Source: Paracoccaceae bacterium
GTDB taxonomy: Bacteria; Pseudomonadota; Alphaproteobacteria; Rhodobacterales; Rhodobacteraceae
Length of the DNA stretch: 64,000 bases
Assembly (NCBI GenBank): GCA_020446815.1
Contig: JAGRDY010000015.1
Location: 1 to 64,000 of the forward strand
Reading direction: 5' to 3'
Positions within the stretch are counted from its first letter, which is position 1; every line of letters begins with the position of its first letter. Below are positions 1 through 7,969 of this stretch, in pieces. A program made the translations under genes and the position numbers. The notes below the pieces were generated by a model. That model was not told the origin of the DNA. It saw only the letters and a list, made by a program, of their open reading frames with translations, and did no database searches.

Positions 1-53
1 ATCGCGAGACAGGGGATCGCGCCCGACCCAATGCGCGACGCGGAGAATTCGCC

Positions 54-902
54 ATGAACACCACACGACAGGCCGAAATCGCGGCCGCCTTCCGGGCCCG
101 CCACCATGCGGCGCGCGGAAACGGCGCGCGCCCGCTGGTGCTGCCCAATGTCTGGGACGCGATGAGCGCGCGACTCTTCGCCGGGGCCGGCTTCGACGCG
201 CTCGCGACCACCTCGGGCGGGGTCGCCTGGGCGCTCGGCCATCCCGACGGAGAGGCCGCGCCCTGGCCCGAAGTTGTGGCCGCCACCGCCCGCATCGTCC
301 GCGCCGCCGGGGTGCCGGTGAGCGCCGACATCGAGGCGGGCTACGGCGCCACGCCCGAAGAGGTCGGCGCCCATGTCGCCGAGATCATCGCCACCGGCGT
401 TGCCGGCATCAACCTCGAGGACGGCCACAAGGGCGCCCTGCGCGCGACGGACGACGCCGCGGCGCGCATCGCCGCCGCCCGCGCCGCCGCCGACGCATCC
501 GGGGTGCCGATCGTCATCAACGCCCGCTGCGACGTCTTTTTGCACGGCAAGACCCCCGCCGCCGAGGCCCATGCCATCGCGGTCGAGCGCGGGCGCGCCT
601 ATCTCGCCGCCGGGGCCGATTGCGTCTATCCGATCGGGTTGCGCGCGCCCGACGCCATCGCGGCTTTCGTGCGGGCCATCGACGCGCCGGTCAACGTCAC
701 CGGCCGCCCCGGCATGCCCGATGCCGCGGCGCTGGGCCGCGCCGGGGTCGCGCGTATCACGCTGGCCACCCTGCCCGCGCTGGTGACGATGGCGGCGATC
801 CGCCAGTTGGCCACCGATCTGCGCGCGCAAGGCGGCTTCGATCCACTCGCGGCAACGATCACCCACCCCGACGCGCAAGCGTTGTTCCAAGCGAAAAGAT
901 GA
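54..902 (+). CDS. Isocitrate lyase/PEP mutase family protein
   Basis: A 282-residue protein of the isocitrate lyase/phosphoenolpyruvate mutase superfamily, whose members are Mg-dependent TIM-barrel enzymes that make or break C-C or C-P bonds of 2-oxo or hydroxy acids. Visible family features are an early LPNVWDAMSARLF segment, SADIEAGYG near residue 90, the metal-site strand INLEDG near 120 and NARCDVFLHG near 155. The length suits the short oxaloacetate-decarboxylase or methylisocitrate-lyase-like branch, but the exact substrate cannot be assigned. The ATG at 54 follows GGAGA at a suitable distance. The stop overlaps the next start as ATGA, so both genes are probably co-translated. Confidence 0.85.
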   Translation: MNTTRQAEIAAAFRARHHAARGNGARPLVLPNVWDAMSARLFAGAGFDALATTSGGVAWALGHPDGEAAPWPEVVAATARIVRAAGVPVSADIEAGYGATPEEVGAHVAEIIATGVAGINLEDGHKGALRATDDAAARIAAARAAADASGVPIVINARCDVFLHGKTPAAEAHAIAVERGRAYLAAGADCVYPIGLRAPDAIAAFVRAIDAPVNVTGRPGMPDAAALGRAGVARITLATLPALVTMAAIRQLATDLRAQGGFDPLAATITHPDAQALFQAKR

Positions 903-1378
903 TCGCCATGAAAGCCAGACTGACCCCCGCCAAATTTGCCCCCGGCGCCTACAAGGCGCTCTCGCAGGTGCAGCAATACGTCGACAACTGCGGGCTCGAG
1001 CAGAGCCTGATCGAACTGGTCAAGCTGCGCGCCTCGCAGATCAACGGCTGCGCCTGGTGCATCGACATGCACACCAAGGACGCGCGCGCCGCGGGCGAGA
1101 CGGAACAGCGGCTCTACCTGCTCAGCGCCTGGCGCGAGGCCCCGTTCTACAGCGCCCGCGAACGCGCCGCGCTGGCCTGGACGGAAGCGGTGACAAAGGT
1201 CTGCAACGGCGAGGTCTCCGACGCGGTGTTCGACGCCGCGCGCGCCGAGTTCAGCGAGGCGGAACTCGTCAACCTCAACGTCGCGGTGATCGCCATCAAC
1301 AGCTGGAACCGGATGAACGTGGCCTTTCAGGTGCCGGCGGGAGATTACAAGCCCGCCACCCACAAGGCAGCGAAGTAA
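899..1378 (+). CDS. Carboxymuconolactone decarboxylase/AhpD-like protein
   Basis: A 159-residue protein of the AhpD/carboxymuconolactone decarboxylase family, all-helical and often acting as a thiol peroxidase or reductase. The redox CxxC with its following histidine is visible as GCAWCIDMH about residues 47-55. That favours the AhpD-like peroxidase branch over true decarboxylases. The ATG at 899 overlaps the upstream stop (ATGA), and a second in-frame ATG lies at 908; the coupled start was chosen. It forms a two-gene unit with the isocitrate-lyase-family gene. The partner reductase is not in the window. Confidence 0.85.
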   Translation: MIAMKARLTPAKFAPGAYKALSQVQQYVDNCGLEQSLIELVKLRASQINGCAWCIDMHTKDARAAGETEQRLYLLSAWREAPFYSARERAALAWTEAVTKVCNGEVSDAVFDAARAEFSEAELVNLNVAVIAINSWNRMNVAFQVPAGDYKPATHKAAK

Positions 1379-1391
1379 CCCGTTTTTTTCT

Positions 1392-1495
1392 GGGCGCGCC
1401 AACTGACAGGCCGTGGACTGCGGGGCATGAAATGCCACCCCCCTTGGTCACCGCCAATCGGCCTGTCGGCCCGCGGCCTGTCAGTTGGGGCGCCC
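1392..1495. repeat. 104-bp element bounded by 22-bp inverted repeats
   Basis: Positions 1392-1413 and 1474-1495 are reverse complements over 22 bases with a single mismatch. An internal GGCAT-GAA-ATGCC hairpin lies at 1424-1436, and a partial third copy of CGGCCTGTC at 1459-1467. The right arm contains the stop codon of the leftward dehydrogenase gene. The only T-run (1382-1388) lies before the left arm, so it does not look like an ordinary intrinsic terminator for the rightward gene. A REP/MITE-like palindromic insertion or a convergent-gene RNA structure are both possible. Confidence 0.6.
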
Positions 1496-2305
1496 GGCGG
1501 GGATCTGCCCTTCAAGAAAGGTCTGAAGGCTGGCGAAGGCGCGCAACCCGCCGACGCCATGCGACAAGGTGACAAGGCGGTCGCAATCCAGCAGATCCGG
1601 TGACATGCCCGCCCCGCCTTCAAATACATCCAGCGCCGCCCCGCCGATCGTCTCGAACGCCAATGCGTGGAAAAGCGCGGTTTCATTGATACACTCGGCG
1701 CGCGCGGTATTGATCAGAAAGGCGCCGGGCTTCATCAGGTTGAGCCGCCGCGCATTGATCAGATGCCGGGTTGCCGCTCCGCCCGGGCAATGCAGCGACA
1801 CGAAATCGCACTGCGGCAGCAACGCGTCGAGATCACGGGTCTGGGTGGCTGCCAGTTCCGCGATGTCCTCGGCGGCCACGGGGCTGCTATCACAGATCGC
1901 GATCCTCATGCCAAACCGCCGATGCGCCTGGCGCGCCACCGCCCGCCCCACCCGGCCGAACCCCACGATCCCGAGCGTCCTGCCGGCCAGACCCGGTTCG
2001 CCCGCCCGCCACCGGTGCCGCTGATCCTTGCGCGCCGCCGGCCGCGAACCGGGCGCGGCGCGCGCGGCACATGCCGCAGCCTTCAGCAACAGCATCAAGG
2101 TCCGCTCGGCGGCGCGCGCCGACACGAGGTCGGGCACGCCGGCGCGCGCGCCTATCCTGGCCCGGCCGCCCGGCAAGGCCTGGTGAAAGGCCGCGCGCGA
2201 CTCGGGCGCGCCGCTCCGGCAGGGCTGCCGGTCACGGGCTTCGCGCGCCCCGCGGCCGGCATCGCCAGCCGGGTTGCACCCTTCGATGATCGTGCGTTTT
2301 TCCAT
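1481..2305 (-). pseudogene. Truncated D-2-hydroxyacid dehydrogenase (hydroxypyruvate reductase-like)
   Basis: The NAD-binding half of a D-isomer 2-hydroxyacid dehydrogenase is clear. GRTLGIVGFGRVGRAVAR is the Rossmann motif, NTARAE carries the catalytic Arg, the Glu is in LDVFEGG, and LSHGVGG holds the usual catalytic His. Before VPDLVSARAAERTLMLLL only about 50 residues remain of the roughly 100-residue substrate-domain segment, and they are Arg/Gly/Ala-rich with no recognisable fold, so the N-terminal region appears deleted. It lies 11 bp downstream of mtkB, exactly where a serine-cycle hydroxypyruvate reductase would be useful. It may be a decayed hprA or a drastically shortened functional gene. 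Confidence 0.6.
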
Positions 2306-2316
2306 GGGTCTGACCT

Positions 2317-3195
2317 TTACATCACGCGGGCGATGGTTTCGCCGATCACCGCGGGGTTTTCGGCCACGACCACCCCCGCCGATGACAATATCTCCACCTT
2401 TTCGCTGGCACTTTCGCCAAAGGCCGAGATGATCGCCCCAGCATGTCCCATCGTGCGCCCCTTGGGCGCCGTCAGCCCGGCGACATAGGCCACCACCGGC
2501 TTGGTGATGTGGTCGCGGATATGGGCCGCCGCCTCGGCCTCCTGCGGCCCGCCGATTTCGCCGATCATGGCGATCACATGCGTGTCCTCGTCCTTTTCGA
2601 ACAGTTCCAGGATATCGCGGAAGGAAGAACCGTTGATCGGATCGCCGCCGATGCCGACACTGGTGGACACGCCGATGCCGCGTTCCTTCAGCTGCGCGGC
2701 CGCCTCATAGCCCAGCGTGCCCGACCGCCCGACAATGCCGACATTGCCGGGCAGGAAGATATGGCTGGGCATGATCCCCAGCATGGCCTTGCCCGGCGAA
2801 ATGGTGCCCGCGCAATTCGGCCCGGTCAGCACCATGCGCCGTTCCTTGGGATAGCGCATCATGTAGCGTTTGACCTGGATCATGTCCTGCGCGGGAATCC
2901 CGTCGGTTATGCAGACGCAATAGCGGATACCCGAATCCGCCGCCTCCATGATGCTGTCGGCGGCAAAGGGCGGCGGCACGAAAACCAGGCTGGCTTCGGC
3001 GCGGGTGGCCGCGACCGCCTCTTTCACGGTATCGAATACCGGCACGCCGAACACGCTCTCGCCGCCCTTGCCGGGAACCACGCCACCGACGACGTTGGAG
3101 CCGTATTCAAGCATGTCCTTGGTGTGGAACTGGGCCATGCGGCCGGTGATGCCCTGCACGATGATGCGGGTATCGCGGTCTATCAGGATGCTCAT
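2317..3195 (-). CDS. mtkB: Malate-CoA ligase (malate thiokinase) subunit alpha
   Basis: Subunit alpha of the ATP-dependent malate-CoA ligase that converts L-malate to L-malyl-CoA in the serine cycle. The 292-residue protein shows the succinyl-CoA-synthetase alpha fold: VQGITG near the start, [13 protein letters not shown] for CoA binding, [11 protein letters not shown] and the phosphohistidine motif MGHAGAIIS near residue 250. It resembles methylotroph MtkB more than SucD (for example SILIDRDT at the N-terminus and [13 protein letters not shown]). The ATG at 3195 overlaps the mtkA stop as ATGA. A longer GTG start at 3240 would lie inside mtkA and is unlikely. Confidence 0.92.
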   Translation of the reverse strand: MSILIDRDTRIIVQGITGRMAQFHTKDMLEYGSNVVGGVVPGKGGESVFGVPVFDTVKEAVAATRAEASLVFVPPPFAADSIMEAADSGIRYCVCITDGIPAQDMIQVKRYMMRYPKERRMVLTGPNCAGTISPGKAMLGIMPSHIFLPGNVGIVGRSGTLGYEAAAQLKERGIGVSTSVGIGGDPINGSSFRDILELFEKDEDTHVIAMIGEIGGPQEAEAAAHIRDHITKPVVAYVAGLTAPKGRTMGHAGAIISAFGESASEKVEILSSAGVVVAENPAVIGETIARVM

Positions 3196-4391
3196 TTCGC
3201 TGCCCTCAGACTGGTGTTCTGGTTCAGATCGCTTTTCCACGCCGAAACGACCCTTTCGGCGGCTTCCATCAGGGTGGTGGCGCGAATGATCGGCAGGCCG
3301 CTCTTGGCAAGGATCTTCTGGCCCTCCTTCACGTTGGTGCCGGACAGCCTGACGATCACCGGAACCTCCACCGGGTTGTCGCGCAGCGCCTGCACCACAC
3401 CTTCGGCCACCCAGTCACAGCGGTTGATACCGGCGAAGATATTCACCAGGATCGCCTGGACATTGCTGTCCGACATCACCAGCCGAAAGGCCTTGGCCAC
3501 CCGGTCCGGCGTGGCGCCGCCGCCGATGTCGAGAAAATTGGCCGGCTCGCCGCCGGCAAGCTTGATGGTGTCCATCGTGGCCATCGCCAGCCCGGCGCCG
3601 TTGACGATGCAGCCGATATTGCCGTCAAGCCCGACATAGGAAAGCCCGCGGTCGGCGGCACGGCTTTCGCGCTGGTCCTCCTGGCTCTTGTCGCGCAGCT
3701 CGCTGATCTGGGGGTGCCGGAACAGGGCGTTGTCGTCAAAGGTCATTTTCGCGTCAAGCGCGAGAATGCGCTTGTCGGCGGTCACCACCAGGGGGTTGAT
3801 TTCGACCATCGTCGCATCCAGTTCCAGAAACGCCCGGTAACAGCCCTGAAGGGTGCGGACCATCTGCTGGACCAGCGCGGGCTCGATCCCGAGCGCAAAG
3901 GCGATCTCGCGCGCCTGGAATTCGCGCAGGCCGACGGCCGGCTCCACCGTGGAGCGAACGATGCTTTCGGGCTTGCTGGCGGAAATGTCCTCGATTTCCA
4001 TGCCGCCCTCTGCCGACGCGACGATCATCACCCGCTGGCTGGAACGATCGAGCACGAAGCCCAGATAGATTTCCCGGTCGATGGCCACCGCCGCCTCCAC
4101 ATAGACGCGATAGATCCCCTTTCCCGCCGGGCCGGTCTGATGGGTCACCAGCTTCTGGCCGAACATTCCTTCACAGGCTTGCTGGATCGCGCTGTCGCAA
4201 TCGCACAGCTTGACACCGCCCGCCTTGCCGCGGCCCCCGGCATGGACCTGGGCCTTGACGATCCACTTCTCACCACCCATCTCACGGGCCCGGTAGGCCG
4301 CCTGTTCAGGGCTGTAGGCGAGGGCGCCGACCGGCACCTCGACCCCGAATTTGCTGAGGATTTCCTTGGCCTGATATTCGTGAATGTCCAT
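3192..4391 (-). CDS. mtkA: Malate-CoA ligase (malate thiokinase) subunit beta
   Basis: Beta subunit (399 residues) of malate-CoA ligase. It begins [12 protein letters not shown] as in the ATP-grasp SucC/MtkA family and carries [15 protein letters not shown] for nucleotide binding, EINPLVV for metal binding and [11 protein letters not shown] with [14 protein letters not shown] in the C-terminal domain. The C-terminal [16 protein letters not shown] resembles malate-specific enzymes rather than SucC. Adjacent sgaA and divergent mcl support the serine-cycle role. It lies 10 bp downstream of sgaA and overlaps mtkB by 4 bp, so the genes form one transcript. Confidence 0.92.
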   Translation of the reverse strand: MDIHEYQAKEILSKFGVEVPVGALAYSPEQAAYRAREMGGEKWIVKAQVHAGGRGKAGGVKLCDCDSAIQQACEGMFGQKLVTHQTGPAGKGIYRVYVEAAVAIDREIYLGFVLDRSSQRVMIVASAEGGMEIEDISASKPESIVRSTVEPAVGLREFQAREIAFALGIEPALVQQMVRTLQGCYRAFLELDATMVEINPLVVTADKRILALDAKMTFDDNALFRHPQISELRDKSQEDQRESRAADRGLSYVGLDGNIGCIVNGAGLAMATMDTIKLAGGEPANFLDIGGGATPDRVAKAFRLVMSDSNVQAILVNIFAGINRCDWVAEGVVQALRDNPVEVPVIVRLSGTNVKEGQKILAKSGLPIIRATTLMEAAERVVSAWKSDLNQNTSLRAAK

Positions 4392-4401
4392 GATCGGCCC
4401 C

Positions 4402-5646
4402 CTAGGCGGCAAGCGTCTTTTGGTAATGCGCGCCAAGCACCGCATTCACCGCGCCCATGTCGATTTCGCCGCCCATGTCGTTGATGGCCTTGGCGAAGCG
4501 GGTGACGATTTCGGTGATCGACGCGCGGCTCAGCTGATTGAGAATGCCGATGCGGATCTGCACCGGCGATGACAGGGTCGGCCAGATGCCGAAACCCCGC
4601 GCGCGGCAGTTCTGCACAAGCTCCATTTCACGCCCGGCCAGATGCGCGGGCAGGTTCAGCACCACAAGGCTGGTCATGTCGGATGTCACCGTACAGCCCA
4701 TGGCCACGACCGCATCGCGCAGTGCCTTTTCATGATAGGCGTAATCCCTGGCCCGCCGCGCCAGACTGTCCGACAGGTTGATGCGCAGCGCCTCGTGGAA
4801 CGCGGCAACCGCATAGCCCGAATGGGTCCGGTGATAGGTGCCCTTTTCGACATCCCTGCCATCGACGATGCCCCAATGGCGCGCCTCGAAGATCGGGTGG
4901 TTCGCATAGGTATAGCAACCGCTGGCCTTCAATGCCGCGATATAGCTGTCGGTAAAACTGACCGGAGCATAGGTCAGCGGCAGACACAGCAGCCCCTTTT
5001 GCGGGCACGAGGCCCAGCCCGCCACGCCGGGATAGTCGTCAAGGGCGAAATCCGCGACGCCGAGCGACGACACAGCGTCAACCAGCCCCATCGCCCCATG
5101 CCTTTCGCAAGCCTCCGAAAAGCCTTTCAGATCGTTGATCCGCCCCGAACCGGTTTCCCAGTGCGCCATGAAGGCCCATTTCGGCTTGACCTTCGCCAGC
5201 GCGGCCTCGATCACGTCGCCGGTGACGGATTCGCCGTGCGCAACCTCGATCACGGTGACGCTGGCGGGCTTCGGATCAAGCGCGTCCTGCGCCAGTTCCT
5301 CGCGCGTTGCGGCCTTCATGCGCAGCGTCAGCGCGTCGATCCCGGAAAACGTGCCGTTGACAAAGGCGACGACCGTGTCGCCCGGCATCACCGCCGACAT
5401 CATGCAGTCGAGACCGCTCCAGCCGGTGCCGGCAACCGCGAAGGTGTGGATGTTGGCGGTGCCCATGAAGCTGCGCAGCATGTGCTTGCATTCGACCATG
5501 CCGCGCAGCACATCCGCCTGCATGTGATCGGCGACCCCGGCGCCGGCAAAGGCCGCAAGCACACGCGCATCGGTATTGCCCGGCCCCGGACCGGCGGCCA
5601 GCGTATCGGGAATTACGAGCTTCGGAAAGATTTTGGCGCTTGTCAT
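4402..5646 (-). CDS. sgaA: Serine-glyoxylate aminotransferase
   Basis: A 414-residue fold-type I PLP enzyme of the alanine/serine-glyoxylate aminotransferase class. It transfers the amino group of serine to glyoxylate, giving hydroxypyruvate and glycine in the serine cycle. The glycine-rich [14 protein letters not shown] start of the fold, [25 protein letters not shown] and the Schiff-base lysine in [12 protein letters not shown] about residue 205 are visible. The ATG at 5646 gives the family N-terminus ([13 protein letters not shown]); a TTG at 5688 would add 14 unconserved residues although a GGAGGA lies there. It is the first gene of the sgaA-mtkA-mtkB operon. Confidence 0.87.
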   Translation of the reverse strand: MTSAKIFPKLVIPDTLAAGPGPGNTDARVLAAFAGAGVADHMQADVLRGMVECKHMLRSFMGTANIHTFAVAGTGWSGLDCMMSAVMPGDTVVAFVNGTFSGIDALTLRMKAATREELAQDALDPKPASVTVIEVAHGESVTGDVIEAALAKVKPKWAFMAHWETGSGRINDLKGFSEACERHGAMGLVDAVSSLGVADFALDDYPGVAGWASCPQKGLLCLPLTYAPVSFTDSYIAALKASGCYTYANHPIFEARHWGIVDGRDVEKGTYHRTHSGYAVAAFHEALRINLSDSLARRARDYAYHEKALRDAVVAMGCTVTSDMTSLVVLNLPAHLAGREMELVQNCRARGFGIWPTLSSPVQIRIGILNQLSRASITEIVTRFAKAINDMGGEIDMGAVNAVLGAHYQKTLAA

Positions 5647-5688
5647 CACATCGGCCTCTGCCTGTTGGTCGGATAGGTGTTCCTCCAA

Positions 5689-5844
5689 AGAAGACCCCCG
5701 GCGGCGAAATTGCGCAACCTACCATACTCCTGCTTTTGGGTATCTATTCGGGTGGGAAAAAAACCATTCCTTTTAGTAGCTATCTCGTGCTGACATCGCT
5801 ATCATGCTATATATATGGGTAGGTTTTTTCGGAAAGGATAGCAT
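5689..5844. promoter_or_regulatory. Divergent promoter region between sgaA operon and response regulator gene
   Basis: This AT-rich stretch contrasts with its GC-rich surroundings and must hold the promoters of sgaA (leftward) and the response regulator (rightward). It contains GCTATC at 5779-5784 and 5798-5803 (19 bp apart), followed by GCTAT plus a TATATATAT run at 5806-5816. GGAAAGGA at 5831-5838 is the ribosome binding site of the TTG-started regulator gene. No clear -35/-10 pair with standard spacing could be fixed. Confidence 0.45.
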
Positions 5845-6507
5845 TTGCAAGACGTTAAACCCGAAACGGCGCCCGTGTCGGTTTCCCTGGCCGACAGCAA
5901 TCCTCTGGTCCTGTCGGCCATGTCAGAGATTTTCGACCGCGACCCGCGGTTTTCGCTGGTCGCCACCACCTCGACGGCAGAAGGTTTTCTGGGCGCCGTC
6001 ATGCGGGTGCCGGTGCAGCTCGGCGTCATCGACTGGAATCTGCCCGCGCTCGGCGGACAGAAGCTGATCGAGGTGCTGCGCGACCAGCCGGCGGCGCCCA
6101 GGGTCATCGTCTACGGCGATGATCGCGGCGGCCTGCCCCGCCTGGCGATGACGGCCGGGGCGGCGGGGTTTTCGCCGCGCAAAGGGCCGGTCGAAGGGTT
6201 GCTCGACACCTGCGCCGCGGTGGCGGCCGGGCAAATGGTGTTTCCCTTCCTCGATGTGCGCGACCTTCACGTCGATCCGATCCACCAGATGACCCGGCGC
6301 GAACGCGCCTTGCTGGAAGCCCTGTCGAAGGGGCTCAGCAACCGGCAGCTGGCGGCCGAATTCGGCATCTCTGCAAACACAGTGAAATTCCATCTGTCGA
6401 ACCTCTACGAAAAGCTGGGGGTAAGCAGCCGGACACAGGCCGTCGCCTTCTATTTTTCGTCGCGCCTTCCCTCGGAACAGGCAACCATGCCGGGGCCGCG
6501 GAAATGA
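5845..6507 (+). CDS. LuxR-type (NarL/FixJ) response regulator
   Basis: A 220-residue transcription factor with an N-terminal receiver and a C-terminal LuxR HTH. In the receiver the acidic pocket is reduced to LADSN (Asp17), the phospho-acceptor is Asp63 in GVIDWNLP, and a Lys sits in SPRKG about residue 113. The HTH at about 149-205 (TRRERALLEALSKG, ISANTVKFHLSNLYEKLG) is canonical. The start is TTG at 5845 with GGAAAGGA 6 nt upstream. It is divergent to sgaA and directly upstream of mcl, so control of the serine-cycle genes is likely. No cognate histidine kinase lies nearby. Confidence 0.85.
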   Translation: MQDVKPETAPVSVSLADSNPLVLSAMSEIFDRDPRFSLVATTSTAEGFLGAVMRVPVQLGVIDWNLPALGGQKLIEVLRDQPAAPRVIVYGDDRGGLPRLAMTAGAAGFSPRKGPVEGLLDTCAAVAAGQMVFPFLDVRDLHVDPIHQMTRRERALLEALSKGLSNRQLAAEFGISANTVKFHLSNLYEKLGVSSRTQAVAFYFSSRLPSEQATMPGPRK

Positions 6508-6518
6508 AATGCGCGCGC

Positions 6519-6534
6519 AATATCTGCAAATATT
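6519..6534. promoter_or_regulatory. Candidate operator upstream of mcl
   Basis: AATATCTGCAAATATT is a 16-bp dyad with one mismatched pair, 8 bp before a TTGACA (6542-6547) and about 80 bp upstream of the mcl start. It is AT-rich in a GC-rich context. It could be the site of the adjacent LuxR regulator or another C1/C2 regulator; the assignment is inference. Confidence 0.4.
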
Positions 6535-6612
6535 TTACCACTTGACAGAAACAAAATTATTCTCCTTGTGTTGCCGCCACTTTCGACCCGCAACATGAAG
6601 GATCACCGGAAA

Positions 6613-7593
6613 ATGAGTTTTCACCCCATCGACCAGGCGACGGCCCGGCTCAATCGCAGCGAACTCGCCGTGCCTGGAAGCCAGCCACAAATGTTTGAAA
6701 AAGCTGCCAAATCCGACGCAGATGTGATCTTTCTGGATCTTGAGGACGCGGTGGCGCCGGATGAAAAGGAACAGGCCAGAAAGAACATCGTCAAGGGCCT
6801 GAACGACATCGACTGGGGCTCGAAAACCATGTCGATTCGCATCAACGGGCTGGACACGCATTTCATGTATCGCGATGTTGTCGATGTCGTGGAACAGGCC
6901 GGCGAACGGCTCGATCTGATCATGATCCCCAAGGTCGGCACCGCCGCCGATGTCTATGCCGTCGACATGATGGTGACGCAGATCGAGCAGGCCAAAGGGT
7001 ACAAGAAACGCATCGGATTCGAACACATCATCGAAACCGCCCTGGGGATGCAGAACGTGTCGGAAATCGCCGCCGCGTCAAGGCGCAACGAAAGCCTGCA
7101 TTTCGGGGTTGCCGACTATGCCGCCAGCACCCGCGCGCGGACCACGATCATCGGCGGCGTCAACGAGGATTACGCCGTGCTGACCGATCCGGATTCCGCC
7201 GGAAACCGGGCGGTGCACTGGGGCGATATGTGGCACTACGCGCTCGCCCGGATGGTGGTCGCCGCACGCGCCAACGGCCTGCGTCCGATCGACGGGCCGT
7301 TTGGCGATTTCTCCGACCCGGACGGCTATGTCGCCGCCGCCAAACGCGCCGCGGTGCTGGGATGCGAAGGCAAATGGGCGATCCACCCCAGCCAGATCGC
7401 GCTGGCCAACCAGGTGATGAGCCCTTCCGAGGCCGAAGTGGCCCGGGCCGAGCGCATCCTCAAGGCTATGGCAGAGGCCGACGCCGCCGGAAAGGGCGCC
7501 GTATCCCTCGACGGGCGGCTCATCGACTATGCGTCGATCCGCCAGGCGGAAAACCTCGTCGCAAAGCACGCCAGCCTGCACACGGCCGGCTGA
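6613..7593 (+). CDS. mcl: L-malyl-CoA lyase
   Basis: A 326-residue HpcH/HpaI-family lyase that cleaves L-malyl-CoA to glyoxylate and acetyl-CoA. It matches the methylotroph MclA pattern: RLNRSELAVPGSQP at the N-terminus, FLDLEDAVAPDEKEQAR, MSIRINGLDT, MYRDVVDVVE, the CoA/metal-binding GVADYAASTRAR and the C-terminal GPFGDFSDPDGY with KWAIHPSQIALAN. The ATG at 6613 gives the family N-terminus, and AAGGA lies 10 nt upstream; an ATG at 6595 is an alternative. Together with mtkAB and sgaA it completes the malate-to-glyoxylate-to-glycine part of the serine cycle. A beta-methylmalyl-CoA lyase activity (ethylmalonyl-CoA pathway) is also possible. Confidence 0.92.
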   Translation: MSFHPIDQATARLNRSELAVPGSQPQMFEKAAKSDADVIFLDLEDAVAPDEKEQARKNIVKGLNDIDWGSKTMSIRINGLDTHFMYRDVVDVVEQAGERLDLIMIPKVGTAADVYAVDMMVTQIEQAKGYKKRIGFEHIIETALGMQNVSEIAAASRRNESLHFGVADYAASTRARTTIIGGVNEDYAVLTDPDSAGNRAVHWGDMWHYALARMVVAARANGLRPIDGPFGDFSDPDGYVAAAKRAAVLGCEGKWAIHPSQIALANQVMSPSEAEVARAERILKAMAEADAAGKGAVSLDGRLIDYASIRQAENLVAKHASLHTAG

Positions 7594-7604
7594 GGATGAC
7601 CCTG

Positions 7605-7631
7605 CCCGTCCCGCGCGCGGCGCGGGACGGG
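7605..7631 (+). terminator. Intrinsic terminator-like hairpin after mcl
   Basis: A perfect 12-bp GC-rich stem (7605-7616 with 7620-7631, loop GCG) starts 11 bp after the mcl stop. Only a weak T-rich tail (CCTTGACTTGT) follows, so it may act as a stabilising or factor-assisted terminator. Confidence 0.65.
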
Positions 7632-7969
7632 CCTTGACTTGTCTGCCGAAATCCCCCATCTGCCCTGCCAAGGCGTTTCGGCTTCATGTCGAAGCATCAG
7701 GTACCGCTTTTCGTGCCCGACCGAAGAAAAAGGCAGCGAACGCGCGATGCAGGATCAGGTCGATACGCCTTAGCCCGACGCCCGCTGCCGCGTGAGCAGC
7801 CGTTCCCCGAACCGGGGGCAGAGGCCGGGCGCAACAACGGTTCCCATGTCACGCCAGGGGTCCAGCGGTTCACGACAACCGCGCCCCGATGACCCGCGCA
7901 GGCCCGAACGGACTCTGCGCACCGAACTTTTCCGGCCCGCTCCAAGGGCTGAACCATTAGGATAATACA
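7632..7969. other. Intergenic region without recognised gene
   Basis: About 340 bp between mcl and the helicase gene. Short reading frames here show no family features. No repeat was seen. The right end carries TTAGGA (7957-7962), the ribosome binding site of the helicase. A leader of the helicase mRNA probably occupies part of the region. Confidence 0.4.

Noticed and set aside
1392-1495. Bidirectional intrinsic terminator for the convergent genes
   Set aside because: The T-run lies before the hairpin for rightward transcripts, and leftward transcripts would have an A-run after it.
2317-4391. Reading mtkA/mtkB as succinyl-CoA synthetase sucC/sucD
   Set aside because: Sequence details follow malate thiokinase, and neighbours are sgaA and mcl rather than TCA-cycle genes.
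6542-6563. A complete sigma-70 promoter TTGACA-TATTCT upstream of mcl
   Set aside because: The two hexamers are only 10 bp apart, too close to function together; TTGACA alone is kept as part of the context.
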